Shown here: positions 27,479-36,006 of the stretch, piece after piece
Position numbering within the stretch: position 1 is the first letter of the stretch
Layout of the letters: each line of letters begins with the position of its first letter
Assembly: GCA_902779915.1 (NCBI GenBank)
Contig: CACZDM010000002.1
Location: 64,243-128,242, forward strand
Length of the DNA: 64,000 nucleotides
From: Oscillospiraceae bacterium
GTDB lineage: Bacteria; Bacillota; Clostridia; Oscillospirales; Ruminococcaceae
Direction: 5' to 3'
Position numbers and translations under genes: made by a program
The notes under the pieces: generated by a model
Told to the model about the DNA's origin: nothing
Database searches by the model: none
The model's input: only the letters and a program-made list of their open reading frames with translations

Positions 27479-28060
27479 TTACAATGTTCCAAAACTTTCA
27501 AAAGGAAAAACTCTCAAAATCGCTCGCCCAACGATGTTTTTAACGCTAACGCACCCAACATCCCTGCTGTCGGAAGAATGCATCCTGTTGTCTCCCATGA
27601 CAAAGACACATCCCGCAGGCACTTTCAGCGGATATAGATTGTAAGTTTTCTTGGTTGTCTTGTCATGAACATAGCTTTCCTCGCGCTTTTGGCCATCAAC
27701 ATAAACATCTCCGTCTTTAGTTATGTTTATCATCTGACCCTCCATCGCAATTATTCGCTTTATTATCGGGACATTGAATTTGTCGGGCAAATTTAAAACA
27801 ACAATATCTCCAACCGCTGGCGTATACAAAAAATTACTTATCACCAAACGATCTTTATCCTTTAGAGTATACATCATGGACTCGCCTTCAACTCCAACAG
27901 TTCTAAACAAAAATGTTATAACCATGACAACAATAACAATCACAGCAACAAACATTTCAAAAAAGCCAAAAATTTCCTTCAAAATCCTGCTGCGCATATC
28001 CACATTTTTTTCACACCCAGCGCCCGTAGCACCAGACGCTTTTTCATTCTCTTCGCCCAT
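27479..28060 (-). CDS. lepB: Signal peptidase I
   Basis: Membrane serine protease that removes Sec signal peptides. One N-terminal membrane segment (FEMFVAVIVIVVMVITFLF), catalytic Ser in GVEGESMMYTL, catalytic Lys in IIKRIIAMEG, and GDNRMHSSDSR as box E. About 193 aa from ATG at 28060; an ATG at 28090 has no RBS. It is downstream of rplS in the common rplS-lepB order and probably shares its promoter. It would process the secreted and double-glycine-independent exports in this window, but double-glycine leaders use a different peptidase. Confidence 0.95.
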   Translation of the reverse strand: MGEENEKASGATGAGCEKNVDMRSRILKEIFGFFEMFVAVIVIVVMVITFLFRTVGVEGESMMYTLKDKDRLVISNFLYTPAVGDIVVLNLPDKFNVPIIKRIIAMEGQMINITKDGDVYVDGQKREESYVHDKTTKKTYNLYPLKVPAGCVFVMGDNRMHSSDSRDVGCVSVKNIVGRAILRVFPFESFGTL

Positions 28061-28143
28061 TTTCAAACACCAACTTTCTGTAATAAACATGCAAAATAAG
28101 ACAAATAAAAATCAGAAACATAAAACTCCAAAGGATCAAAAAA

Positions 28144-28485
28144 TCACATTTTCTGCTTAACTCTTGCTGCCTTTCCAACTCTGTCGCGCAAATAATATAG
28201 CTTAGCACGCCGAACTTTACCTCTTCTGACGATGTGAACACCAGCAACGTGAGGCGAATGGATTGGAAAAATTCTTTCAACGCCAACCCCATACGCAACT
28301 CTTCGAACTGTGAATGTTTCGGAGATTCCGCCGTGTTTTCTGGCTATAACAGTTCCCTCAAAAACCTGGATTCTTTCCTTATCACCTTCCTTAATCAAAA
28401 CGTCAACCCTAACAACATCACCAATATTCACAACTGGCAATTCTTTTTTCATACTGGATTGATTAATTATACTAATAGCATCCAT
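28144..28485 (-). CDS. rplS: 50S ribosomal protein L19
   Basis: L19 sits at the 30S-50S interface. Family residues: [18 protein letters not shown] near the N-terminus, [12 protein letters not shown], and the basic C-terminus [22 protein letters not shown] at 28485 has AGAGGGATG upstream; the frame extends three codons further to 28494. 113 aa. Its leader of ~120 bases could hold autoregulatory structure but I could not define one. A near-consensus promoter lies at 28623-28651. Confidence 0.97.
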   Translation of the reverse strand: MDAISIINQSSMKKELPVVNIGDVVRVDVLIKEGDKERIQVFEGTVIARKHGGISETFTVRRVAYGVGVERIFPIHSPHVAGVHIVRRGKVRRAKLYYLRDRVGKAARVKQKM

Positions 28486-28622
28486 AAATAACACATCCCT
28501 CTAAAATTTTATAGATATTCTTAAGCCCGCGGCCCAGAGGAACACCCAATATTAATGTATATACACAACACATTAACTCTCGTCAACGCAAAAAAGCAAA
28601 GACGGATAACGCATATATCTTG

Positions 28623-28651
28623 ATTATATCACATCAAAACTCAAAATGCAA
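28623..28651 (-). promoter_or_regulatory. Sigma-A promoter for rplS-lepB
   Basis: On the minus strand TTGCAT (28651-28646), 17 bases, TATAAT (28628-28623), with TGTGA before the -10, an extended -10 element. The predicted 5' leader of rplS is about 130 bases. Confidence 0.8.
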
Positions 28652-28729
28652 GCAAATTTTTCATAAAAAATATTTAGCTAATTTATTGTCATATTGTTTT
28701 TAATTTATCTGCTTTTTTCAAATTTTCTA

Positions 28730-28758
28730 TTGACATTTTCATCCAAATGTGATACTAT
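28730..28758 (+). promoter_or_regulatory. Promoter of double-glycine peptide gene 1
   Basis: TTGACA (28730-28735), 17 bases, TACTAT (28753-28758), preceded by AAATGTGA. The same arrangement recurs exactly 400 bases downstream. Confidence 0.75.
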
Positions 28759-28836
28759 AAATTCATGGGTTTTTTTATCAATTTTTGGTGAATGTTATCA
28801 AAACCCTCACAATCTGACAGAGAGGAAGTGTCTAAA

Positions 28837-29073
28837 ATGAGCAAGAACAAAAAGAATGAGCTAGGCGCCAACGAGTTGGAATCGGTCGCTGGAGGAAATA
28901 AATACCTCGAAGAATTGGGTAAAAGCGATAATTTTGACCTCGAATGGATCCTGAGCAAGTCGTGGGATTATGGGCTTTTGGAGCTGATGAAAGAAACATA
29001 CGGTGAAAACAAGGGTGCTAGCCTAATTGATAAATATAAAACTCCAGAAGCAATGTTTGGAGCTGAAAATTAG
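28837..29073 (+). CDS. Double-glycine leader peptide 1 (secreted peptide precursor)
   Basis: A 78-residue precursor. Residues 1-20 form a bacteriocin-type leader ending ANELESVAGG, which fits the L/E-E-L-x-x-V-x-G-G pattern cut by C39-peptidase ABC exporters. The predicted mature part is 58 residues, acidic, Cys-free, with W and Y (FDLEWI, KSWDYG) and a C-terminal TPEAMFG. ATG at 28837 is preferred over 28792 because AGAGGAAG lies upstream of it and the leader then begins MSKNK as in the next gene. No modification enzyme, immunity gene or exporter is adjacent. It could be a bacteriocin, a signalling peptide or another exported peptide. Confidence 0.75.
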   Translation: MSKNKKNELGANELESVAGGNKYLEELGKSDNFDLEWILSKSWDYGLLELMKETYGENKGASLIDKYKTPEAMFGAEN

Positions 29074-29129
29074 TCACGAGTGGATTTTTCTTTAATTGAA
29101 AATTTTTTCAACTTTTCCGAATTTTCTCA

Positions 29130-29158
29130 TTGACATTTTTACCCAAATGTGATATCAT
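29130..29158 (+). promoter_or_regulatory. Promoter of double-glycine peptide gene 2
   Basis: TTGACA (29130-29135), 17 bases, TATCAT (29153-29158), preceded by AAATGTGA as in the upstream copy. Confidence 0.75.
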
Positions 29159-29235
29159 AAATTTATGGGGGTTTTTGTTAATTTTGTTGTATGTTGTCAA
29201 AATCCCCAAAATTTGACAAAAAGGAGGTGAATAAA

Positions 29236-29475
29236 ATGAGCAAAAACAAAAATAATGCGCTGGGCGACAACGAATTGGAAGCGGTCGCCGGGGGAGTTAA
29301 TAAAGCAAATGCCCACTACCATGATTTAAAGAACATTCAAGGCTTTGATGATAAATTTACAAAGAGCAAAGCGTGGGATTGTGATCTTTTACTAGTGATG
29401 CAAAAAAAATATAGTGATGATGAGATCGCTGACCTAATGAAGGCTTATAGCAATCCGGCTGAAATGTTTAGATAA
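29236..29475 (+). CDS. Double-glycine leader peptide 2 (paralogue of peptide 1)
   Basis: A 79-residue precursor. The 20-residue leader MSKNKNNALGDNELEAVAGG is almost the same as in peptide 1. The mature part is 59 residues with one Cys. Shared mature-part positions with peptide 1 are F-D, S-K-x-W-D, L-L, M, Y, Y, P and M-F, so the family has a conserved core, not only a conserved leader. RBS AAGGAGGTG is near-perfect, 7 bases before ATG. It is followed by a strong terminator. Nothing nearby encodes a C39 transporter, so export must rely on a gene elsewhere. Confidence 0.78.
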   Translation: MSKNKNNALGDNELEAVAGGVNKANAHYHDLKNIQGFDDKFTKSKAWDCDLLLVMQKKYSDDEIADLMKAYSNPAEMFR

Positions 29476-29530
29476 CAAAACGGATTTTTCTTTAATTGCA
29501 AAATCTTCATAAAAAACTACATATTTCATT

Positions 29531-29576
29531 AAAAATCACTTTGAGCAATTTTTTTACACGCTCAGGGTGATTTTTT
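29531..29576. terminator. Strong bidirectional terminator
   Basis: AAAAATCACTTTGAGC pairs with GCTCAGGGTGATTTTT (two G-U pairs) around a 13-base loop, with T-runs on both strands. It lies between convergent peptide gene 2 and the gamma-lyase-family gene and can serve both. Confidence 0.85.
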
Positions 29577-29611
29577 CATCAAATTTATTTCACTATATCA
29601 AAAAAATCACA

Positions 29612-30889
29612 TTAAAATTCAATATTTATTAACCCCTTGGAAAGCATTTTCTGCAAAGCCAACATAACACACATCTTTCCGCTGTTATATGTCAGTCCCC
29701 CTTGCAAATAGACATTATGCGGCTCTTTCAAAGGCGCGTCCGCAGAAATTTCGATTGAGGAGCCGCTTGTGAATGCTCCAGAGGCCATAATAACTTTTTC
29801 TTGATATCCCGGCATATTCCAGGCCTGCGGGACAACAAAAGAATCAACCAAAGACCCGCTTTGAATCCCCTGACAAAACGCAGTCAAAGCTTTTTCAGAT
29901 CCAAGCTGCAAAACGCTGACAATATCACCCGTTTCTTCGCCGCTTTTAGGAAAAACGCTGTATCCCAAGCGCTCAAACAAACGCCGCGAAAATGCTGAAA
30001 CTTTGAGGGCATTAGCAACAACGGATGGCGCAAAAAACAACCCCATATACATATTCCTGTTTTGGCCCAAGCTGCAGCCAACCTCTTTTCCAATTCCCGG
30101 AGCCGTCAGGCCGTTTGCGCAAAATTCAACCAATCCTTTTCGCCCAACAACATAGCCCCCAGTAACAGCGATTCCTCCGCCGGGATTTTTGATCAAGGAA
30201 CCAACCGCCAGGTCTGCTCCAACATCGGTTGGCTCTTTTTCACACACAAATTCGCCATAGCAATTATCCACAAAAACCACCGTATTTTTGCTGGAATTAT
30301 GTATAATATCACTAATTTCTGCTATCTGGTCTATTTTCAAAGCAGGACGCAAAGAATAGCCCCTAGACCTTTGAATATAGGCAACTTTGACTCTCGACCA
30401 ATCAAAATTTTTTATGGATTCGACGTCAACCCGGCCGCTTTTAAGCAGGGAAATTTCATCATATTTCACTCCATAGTCAAGAAAGCAGCCGGAAATTTTA
30501 GGTCCATGAACTCCTATAACCCTGCAAATCGTGTCATATGGCTTGCCCGCAACTGAAACCAACAAATCTCCCGGCCTCAAAATCCCAAACAGTGAAGCAG
30601 ACAAAGCGTGTGTTCCGGAGACAAAATTGTGACGCACTAAAGCGTCATCCGCCCCAAAAACCTTCGAATAGACCCGCTCCAAAACATCCCGCCCCAAATC
30701 ATTATATCCATATCCGGTTGTTGAATTAAAATGAATCTCGCTAACCCGGTTGTCTAAAAAAGCGCGCAAAACCTTGTTTTCATTATGTGACGAAATTTTG
30801 TCTATCCTCTCAAATTCAAAAGTCAACTCCCGCTCAATTTTTTCAACCAATTTCAATATTTTTTCGTCAATATCAAAAAAACTCATCAT
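29612..30889 (-). CDS. Methionine gamma-lyase family protein (YnbB-like, PLP-dependent)
   Basis: Fold-type I PLP protein of the family also called aluminium-resistance or cystathionine beta-lyase-like. Recognisable parts: NSTTGYGYNDLGRD near residue 55, SGTHALSASLFG, VFVDNCYGEF with the PLP-contacting Asp, and the lysine region SLIKNPGGG. 425 aa. True substrate is unknown; the family is usually located near glutamine synthetase or miaA/hfq in Bacilli, which is not so here. RBS is weak. Upstream lie two M42 peptidases, 24 bases away, so an operon is likely. Confidence 0.9.
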   Translation of the reverse strand: MMSFFDIDEKILKLVEKIERELTFEFERIDKISSHNENKVLRAFLDNRVSEIHFNSTTGYGYNDLGRDVLERVYSKVFGADDALVRHNFVSGTHALSASLFGILRPGDLLVSVAGKPYDTICRVIGVHGPKISGCFLDYGVKYDEISLLKSGRVDVESIKNFDWSRVKVAYIQRSRGYSLRPALKIDQIAEISDIIHNSSKNTVVFVDNCYGEFVCEKEPTDVGADLAVGSLIKNPGGGIAVTGGYVVGRKGLVEFCANGLTAPGIGKEVGCSLGQNRNMYMGLFFAPSVVANALKVSAFSRRLFERLGYSVFPKSGEETGDIVSVLQLGSEKALTAFCQGIQSGSLVDSFVVPQAWNMPGYQEKVIMASGAFTSGSSIEISADAPLKEPHNVYLQGGLTYNSGKMCVMLALQKMLSKGLINIEF

Positions 30890-30913
30890 TCACCAATGCT
30901 CCCGTTCAACGCG

Positions 30914-31927
30914 TCAAATATTAAAGACTTTTGTTAAAAATTTTCTAGCCAAACTCAAAATCGCAAACATGTCATCCTCATCCGCAACGCAACACGCTGA
31001 GTGTATATACCTGCAGGGCAATGATATGGAAATTGTTCTAACTCCGCCTCGAGCCTGCGAAATCGCCCCAGCATCATTCCCCCCCGCAACAGAAGTCTTG
31101 GTCTGGCAGAGGATATTGCTATGATTCGCAACCAAAAAAGCCAGGTCATACAACTCTTTGTCATATATTGTCGCTTTATCCATAAACGGAATGACAGCCC
31201 CCGCTCCCAGCTCGCAAACCCTCGTCCCTTTATAAGACAGGGGAGTGTCTGCTGCTGTCGTTGCTTCAAAAACAATTGCAATGTCAGGATTAATGGCATA
31301 TGCAGCCGCTTTAGCTCCTCTCGTCCCAACCTCTTCCTGAACCAAAAAAACACACGTAAAGTCATATTCCGAGTCATCTTTCAAAAGCTCAAGCAAAACA
31401 GCGCATCCAAACCTGTCATCAAGCGCTTTAGCCTTGATTTTTCCTTCTCCAAAGCGCAAAAATTCACTATCAAAAATCACGCAGTCGCCCAATTTAACAG
31501 CTTTTTGCGCTTGTTTTCTATTCGCCGCCCCAATATCAATAAACAAATCCTCAAAGCAAACGTTTTTTTCCCGCTCTTTCGGGCTTTTCAGGTGGATCGG
31601 TTTGCTTCCAACAACCCCCGCCACGCCATTAACGCTGACCAGGCGCCCAACCAAAACCTGCGGATCAATCCCGCCAACCCTGGAAAATCTCAGGGAGCCA
31701 TCCTGCTCAATAAACGTCACAATCATCCCAACTTCATCCATATGGGCAGACAGCATGATCTTGTTTTTCGGCGATTTCCCAGCGCATTTTCGAACAATCA
31801 GGTTTCCCAAAGCGTCAACATCATATTTGCAACTTTCCGGCAAAAGAGAAATTATTTTTTCCCGAATTGCGCCTTCTCGACCGGAAATTCCGCCTATTCG
31901 ACAAAGTTGCTCAAGCGTTTTTTTCAA
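30914..31927 (-). CDS. M42 family metallopeptidase, copy 2
   Basis: Di-metal aminopeptidase of the M42 (FrvX/glutamyl aminopeptidase) family, forming large tetrahedral assemblies that trim peptides. Metal ligands are readable: SAHMDEVG (H, D), DDRFGC (D), QEEVGTRGA (catalytic EE) and YIHS (H) near the C-terminus. A TTG start at 31927 overlaps the upstream TGA (TTGA) and follows GAGGAGGGG; about 337 aa. It is translationally coupled to the paralogue upstream. Confidence 0.93.
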   Translation of the reverse strand: MKKTLEQLCRIGGISGREGAIREKIISLLPESCKYDVDALGNLIVRKCAGKSPKNKIMLSAHMDEVGMIVTFIEQDGSLRFSRVGGIDPQVLVGRLVSVNGVAGVVGSKPIHLKSPKEREKNVCFEDLFIDIGAANRKQAQKAVKLGDCVIFDSEFLRFGEGKIKAKALDDRFGCAVLLELLKDDSEYDFTCVFLVQEEVGTRGAKAAAYAINPDIAIVFEATTAADTPLSYKGTRVCELGAGAVIPFMDKATIYDKELYDLAFLVANHSNILCQTKTSVAGGNDAGAISQARGGVRTISISLPCRYIHSACCVADEDDMFAILSLARKFLTKVFNI

Positions 31928-32955
31928 GCCAACCCCTCCTCGCAAGATATAACAAAATTTTCCAATATTTTCGCAGCAGAATCTATATCACATAAATCGA
32001 CCATTTCAACTGGAGAATGCATATATTTAAGCGGAATAGAACACAGCCCAGTTTTAACTCCGGCCCGCGCCACACATATTTTATCCGCGTCAGTTGAAGT
32101 TAGCCCGTTCATAATTTCCAATTGATGTGGTATATTTTTAGATTCAGCGATTTTTTTCAAATTCAAACTCAAATCATAATCCAGCGTTGGAGCAATCCCG
32201 ATCATCACCCCCTTGCCCATTTCTCCGCACTTACACTCTGGACAGCCCAAAGTCTTTGCAAAGCTGACATCAACACAAACCGCAAAATCAGGATTAACCA
32301 AATATCCGCAAGTTGCCGCGCCTTTGCCTGAAGTTTCTTCAAGCGAACTAAAAACAGCCGTCACACCGCATTTATTCTGGCTGCTTTTTAGGTTATCTAT
32401 CGCCAGCAAAACCGCCATAACCCCCGCTCGATTGTCCAAAGATTTAACAGAAACTCTTCCATTTTCCAAACACCTAGGGCGAAAAGCATAGCTCACAACG
32501 TTTCCTATTTCAACCAAATCCTCAACAGCCCCTCGCTCCATTCCGACATCAACATATATATCATCCATAGTTGGCGCCGTTTCTTTTTTGCTTGCCAAAA
32601 GATGTGGAGGGACTGAACAGACAACGCCGGGCAAATCGCGCTTACCACAAACAACAACCTCTTGCGCAACAAGCAAACTAGCATCAACTCCGCCACATTT
32701 ATCAACTTTTAAAAAGCCTTCATCCGTTATGGAAGTTACAACCAAGCCAACTTCGTCAAGATGAGCTTCAAGCATAATTGTTGGATATCCATCACAAGGC
32801 TCAGAAATTTTAGCAATAACACTCCCCAAAGGGCTCAAACAAACGCTGTCGGAATATTTAACTAAAATCGACTTCAAAAGCTCAGCAATCTCGCCCTCGC
32901 TTCCAGAAACCCCACGCGCTTTGCAAAGTTTAAATAAAGTTTCTTTAACGTCCAT
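31924..32955 (-). CDS. M42 family metallopeptidase, copy 1
   Basis: Second M42 peptidase, about 343 aa, ATG at 32955 after GGGAGG. It has EAHLDEVG, SLDNRAG, SLEETSGKGA and MHSP. It differs substantially from copy 2, so this is an old paralogy or two specificities (for example Glu/Asp versus aliphatic) as seen in archaeal TET peptidases. It follows murD by 23 bases and overlaps copy 2 by four bases, forming a murD-M42-M42-YnbB run. Confidence 0.93.
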   Translation of the reverse strand: MDVKETLFKLCKARGVSGSEGEIAELLKSILVKYSDSVCLSPLGSVIAKISEPCDGYPTIMLEAHLDEVGLVVTSITDEGFLKVDKCGGVDASLLVAQEVVVCGKRDLPGVVCSVPPHLLASKKETAPTMDDIYVDVGMERGAVEDLVEIGNVVSYAFRPRCLENGRVSVKSLDNRAGVMAVLLAIDNLKSSQNKCGVTAVFSSLEETSGKGAATCGYLVNPDFAVCVDVSFAKTLGCPECKCGEMGKGVMIGIAPTLDYDLSLNLKKIAESKNIPHQLEIMNGLTSTDADKICVARAGVKTGLCSIPLKYMHSPVEMVDLCDIDSAAKILENFVISCEEGLA

Positions 32956-32978
32956 CTCAAATCCTCCCAACGTTTTAT

Positions 32979-34373
32979 TTATAAATTTTTGACAAGGTTC
33001 ACAAAATGATCACCGCGCTGTTGAAAATTATCATATAAATCAAAGCTGGCAGAGGCAGGCGAAAGATAGACCGTGTCGCCAATGCGAGCAAGTTCCGACG
33101 CCAGTTTAACCGCTTGATCCATATTTTCGACATTAAAAATCTTTAATTTGTCTTTATTATAATTATCATTATTTTTAACAGCCATTTCAATTTTCTTAGA
33201 AGTGTTCCCCATAAGTATCAAAATTTTAACTTTTTTCAGAATATGCGCAGCTAAACAATCATAATCAAAATTTTTATCATATCCACCAGCAATCAACAAA
33301 ACATTTCCATCAAAACACTTAAGCCCCGCAATTGTCCTCGTCGGGCTGGTCGCTATTGAGTCATTATACCACATAACGCCGTCTTTTTTTCGGACAAACT
33401 CTATCCTGTGCCTAACGCCAGCAAAGCCCCTAGCAATCGCTTTTATCGATTCAGGAGAAACCATTTCATAAACAGCCGCTATCGCAGCCAAATAATTTTC
33501 AACATTATGCATCCCCGCAAGCCTGATGTCCGATCGATCAAGAACCGGCTCAACTTTTCCATTTCTAGCAAAGTATATTTTTTGCGTCTGATCATCAAAA
33601 AAAGCCCCATTATCAACACTTTGCATCCGGCTAAATTTTTTAACAAATCCCCGAGCCAAAAACTCTTGAGAATTTGAAAGCTGATTATCAAGGTTTAAAA
33701 CTAAACTGTCAAAGCCAGTTTGATGCAAAACAACACCACATTTGGCATCTATATATTCATGCATATCGCCATGAATGTCCAAATGATTGGGAGAAATGTT
33801 GGTTATGACAGATATATTGGGCGAGCGCCTCATAGATATCAACTGAAAACTTGAAAGCTCAACAACAGCCAAATCCGATTCGCTGATCCCGTCGATCTCG
33901 GGCAGCAAAGCCTTCCCGATGTTCCCGCCAACGTGGACGTTATATCCCTCTTGCCTAAGCATGTTGGCAATCAGCGTTGTTGTTGTCGTTTTTCCATCCG
34001 AACCCGTGATGCCTATGATTTTACACGGACAAAACTCGAAAAACAGCTCCATCTCAGAAGTCACAACAACCCCTCGCTTTATCGCGTTTTGCAGCTGGGG
34101 CTTTTTAAAATAGACACCTGGAGATCGAATAACAATATCAAAATCACACAATCCGTCCAGGTATCCCGCCCCGCACACAAATTTTGCTCCTCGAGCTTCC
34201 AAAATTTCAGCGCTTTTTTTCAATTTGCTCCTGTCATCACGGTCCAAAACAGTTACATCCATGCCACGATTCAAAAAAAGCAAAATGCTCTCAAAATTAG
34301 AAACGCCAACACCAATAAAAGCAACCTTCGCGCGCCCATATTCCCTAAAAAACAAATCAACCCTGCTCGACAA
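32979..34373 (-). CDS. murD: UDP-N-acetylmuramoylalanine--D-glutamate ligase MurD
   Basis: MurD adds D-Glu to UDP-MurNAc-L-Ala in peptidoglycan precursor synthesis. N-terminal Rossmann-like segment VAFIGVGVSN, ATP loop ITGSDGKTTTTTL, and the NHLDIHGD motif with NDSIATSP are family marks. TTG at 34373 is placed after GGGGGGG; an upstream TTG at 34388 lies within that RBS. 464 aa. No other mur or fts genes adjoin it, so the usual dcw cluster is broken up in this genome. Confidence 0.96.
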   Translation of the reverse strand: MSSRVDLFFREYGRAKVAFIGVGVSNFESILLFLNRGMDVTVLDRDDRSKLKKSAEILEARGAKFVCGAGYLDGLCDFDIVIRSPGVYFKKPQLQNAIKRGVVVTSEMELFFEFCPCKIIGITGSDGKTTTTTLIANMLRQEGYNVHVGGNIGKALLPEIDGISESDLAVVELSSFQLISMRRSPNISVITNISPNHLDIHGDMHEYIDAKCGVVLHQTGFDSLVLNLDNQLSNSQEFLARGFVKKFSRMQSVDNGAFFDDQTQKIYFARNGKVEPVLDRSDIRLAGMHNVENYLAAIAAVYEMVSPESIKAIARGFAGVRHRIEFVRKKDGVMWYNDSIATSPTRTIAGLKCFDGNVLLIAGGYDKNFDYDCLAAHILKKVKILILMGNTSKKIEMAVKNNDNYNKDKLKIFNVENMDQAVKLASELARIGDTVYLSPASASFDLYDNFQQRGDHFVNLVKNL

Positions 34374-34422
34374 AGCAATCCCCCCCAATCAATCAAATAT
34401 AGAAAATTTTACAATAATCCTG

Positions 34423-35595
34423 TTATATTCGAGCAACGTTGGTTTTTTTAGCAGCATCAGCAACGGCTTTTGAAACTTCCTCTTTAACGCGCAAATCAAA
34501 AGGAGAAGGAATTATATAGTCACTTCTCAGCTCATCATCAGAAATTATGTTTGCAATCGCGTGCGCAGCTGCAATTTTCATCTCGTCATTTATGTCTTTT
34601 GCCCTAACATCCAAAGCTCCCCTGAAAATGCCCGGAAACGCCAAAACATTGTTGATTTGATTGCTAAAATCGCTCCGCCCAGTCCCAACAACTGCTGCTC
34701 CAGCTTGAATTGCAAGATCCGGCATAATCTCAGGAACTGGGTTTGCCATCGGAAACAATATAGGATTTTTGGCCATAGAGCGAACCATCGCCGGAGTTAC
34801 AGTTTCTGGAGCAGAAACGCCTATAAAAACATCCGCCCCTTTAATGACATCCTCCAAGCTTCCGCTGACGAGGTCCAAATTTGAAATCTCGGCCATTTGC
34901 ATCTTCTCTTTATTTAAATTTTTCCTTCCTTTATATATAGCCCCATTCCTGTCACACATTATGACATTTTTTAGTCCAACTGCGATCAACAGCTTTATTA
35001 TCGCGATTCCCGCAGCGCCAGCGCCTGATGTGACAACTTTTATGTCTTCCAATTTTTTGCCAACAACTCTTAAAGCATTGAGCATCGCCGCCAGAGTCAC
35101 AACCGCAGTCCCGTGCTGGTCATCATGGAATATTGGAATATCACTGATTTTTTTCAACTCACGCTCAATCTCAAAACATCTTGGAGCAGAAATATCTTCC
35201 AAGTTAATCCCGCCAAAACTTCCGCTGATCAAAGAAACAGTCCGAACAATTTCATCAACGTCTTTGGAACGCAGACAAATCGGAACCGCATCAACATCTC
35301 CAAATGCCTTAAATAAAACGCATTTTCCCTCCATAACAGGCATGCTGGCTTCAGGGCCAATATCTCCAAGCCCCAAAACAGCGCTTCCATCAGTGATAAC
35401 AGCGACAGAATTCCAGCGCCCGGTCAGCTCATAGCTTTTTCTAATATCTTTTTGAATCTCCAAACAGGGCCTGGCAACCCCCGGAGTATATGCTACAGAA
35501 AGGTCACTGACATTCTCAACGCCAACCTTAGGATTAACGCTTAATTTTCCTCGCCACTTTTTGTGCTGCTTCAAAGATAAGTCGCCATAGTTCAT
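34423..35595 (-). CDS. NAD(P)-dependent malic enzyme
   Basis: Oxidative decarboxylation of malate to pyruvate and CO2. Short (390 aa) bacterial type: SVAYTPGVARPC near residue 29 with the catalytic Tyr, FHDDQHGTAVV for metal and malate, and GAGAAGIA as nucleotide loop. AATMLNAL-like helix follows. RBS GGGGG before ATG. A tRNA-Arg gene lies 82 bases upstream in the same direction and shares a promoter, so tRNA and enzyme may be on one primary transcript. Confidence 0.96.
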   Translation of the reverse strand: MNYGDLSLKQHKKWRGKLSVNPKVGVENVSDLSVAYTPGVARPCLEIQKDIRKSYELTGRWNSVAVITDGSAVLGLGDIGPEASMPVMEGKCVLFKAFGDVDAVPICLRSKDVDEIVRTVSLISGSFGGINLEDISAPRCFEIERELKKISDIPIFHDDQHGTAVVTLAAMLNALRVVGKKLEDIKVVTSGAGAAGIAIIKLLIAVGLKNVIMCDRNGAIYKGRKNLNKEKMQMAEISNLDLVSGSLEDVIKGADVFIGVSAPETVTPAMVRSMAKNPILFPMANPVPEIMPDLAIQAGAAVVGTGRSDFSNQINNVLAFPGIFRGALDVRAKDINDEMKIAAAHAIANIISDDELRSDYIIPSPFDLRVKEEVSKAVADAAKKTNVARI

Positions 35596-35677
35596 TTAAA
35601 TATACCCCCAAAGAAATGTTCCTGCGCAAAAAACGCCATATATTTTCGAAATATTAACATATATATCAAAGCCTTAT

Positions 35678-35754
35678 TGGCGCGCCCGACAGAATTCGAA
35701 TCTGCGGCCTTTGGAATCGGAGTCCAACGCTCTATCCAGCTGAGCTACGGGCGC
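35678..35754 (-). tRNA. tRNA-Arg (anticodon CCG)
   Basis: A 77-base cloverleaf on minus: acceptor GCGCCCG/CGGGCGC, D-stem GCTC/GAGC, anticodon stem TTGGA/TCCAA with loop CTCCGAT (anticodon CCG, reads CGG), T-arm GCAGA-TTCGAAT-TCTGT, discriminator G and encoded CCA. Confidence 0.96.
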
Positions 35755-35840
35755 ATAATTAAACAAATTCACAAATAATCGAAAATTTTTAAATCGCCAT
35801 AAATCAAAAGCATACCCCCAACACACTAAAACCATAGTCA

Positions 35841-35869
35841 ATTCTACCACATATTTTAAAAAATGGCAA
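35841..35869 (-). promoter_or_regulatory. Promoter for tRNA-Arg (and malic enzyme)
   Basis: On the minus strand TTGCCA (35869-35864), 17 bases, TAGAAT (35846-35841), with TATGTGG before the -10. The start lies ~80 bases before the tRNA. Confidence 0.7.
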
Positions 35870-35999
35870 GAGTTAATTTAAAATTTGCAAAAAAATTTTT
35901 GTGCAGATTCACAATTGGTGTATAGAAAAAGCAAAAAACAAAGCTCACCAACGCAACAACCCAATCCACGCCGGCGAACAAAATTTCAACATCAGCCAA
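35856..35999 (-). CDS. Possible small membrane protein downstream of peptide 3
   Basis: A 47-codon frame starting TTG at 35999, 8 bases after the peptide-3 stop, with TAGG upstream. It encodes a single hydrophobic segment (VVALVSFVFCFFYTPIV) flanked by an acidic start and a basic end (KNFFANFK). Small one-helix membrane proteins next to double-glycine peptides are often immunity proteins, which makes this worth noting, but the RBS is weak and the end overlaps the tRNA promoter. It may be chance. Confidence 0.3.
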   Translation of the reverse strand: MADVEILFAGVDWVVALVSFVFCFFYTPIVNLHKNFFANFKLTLAIF

Positions 36000-36006
36000 T
36001 ATAAAC

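Larger units (their letters stand above)
28486..28836. other. Divergent regulatory region between rplS and peptide gene 1
   Basis: Holds the rplS leader (minus) with a GC-rich segment CCCGCGGCCCAGAGG around 28527-28541, the rplS promoter, and the promoter and leader of the first double-glycine peptide gene (plus). No open frame in it is convincing. Confidence 0.5.
28730..29475 (+). repeat. Tandem duplication: promoter plus double-glycine peptide gene, two units
   Basis: Unit 1 starts at 28730 and unit 2 at 29130. Promoter, 5' leader, RBS region and leader-peptide codons are clearly similar (AAATGTGATA, ATGTT.TCAAAA, AAAATGAGCAA). The mature-peptide parts have diverged strongly. Unit length is about 400 bases. 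Confidence 0.8.

Noticed and set aside
28486-28622. Known riboswitch or L19 leader RNA upstream of rplS
   Set aside because: GC-rich pairing is possible but I could not build a specific known structure by eye.
28837-29475. Nif11-type or lanthipeptide cluster
   Set aside because: Leaders end in GG but are short, mature parts have no Cys/Ser-Thr-rich core, and no LanM, radical SAM or YcaO gene is adjacent.
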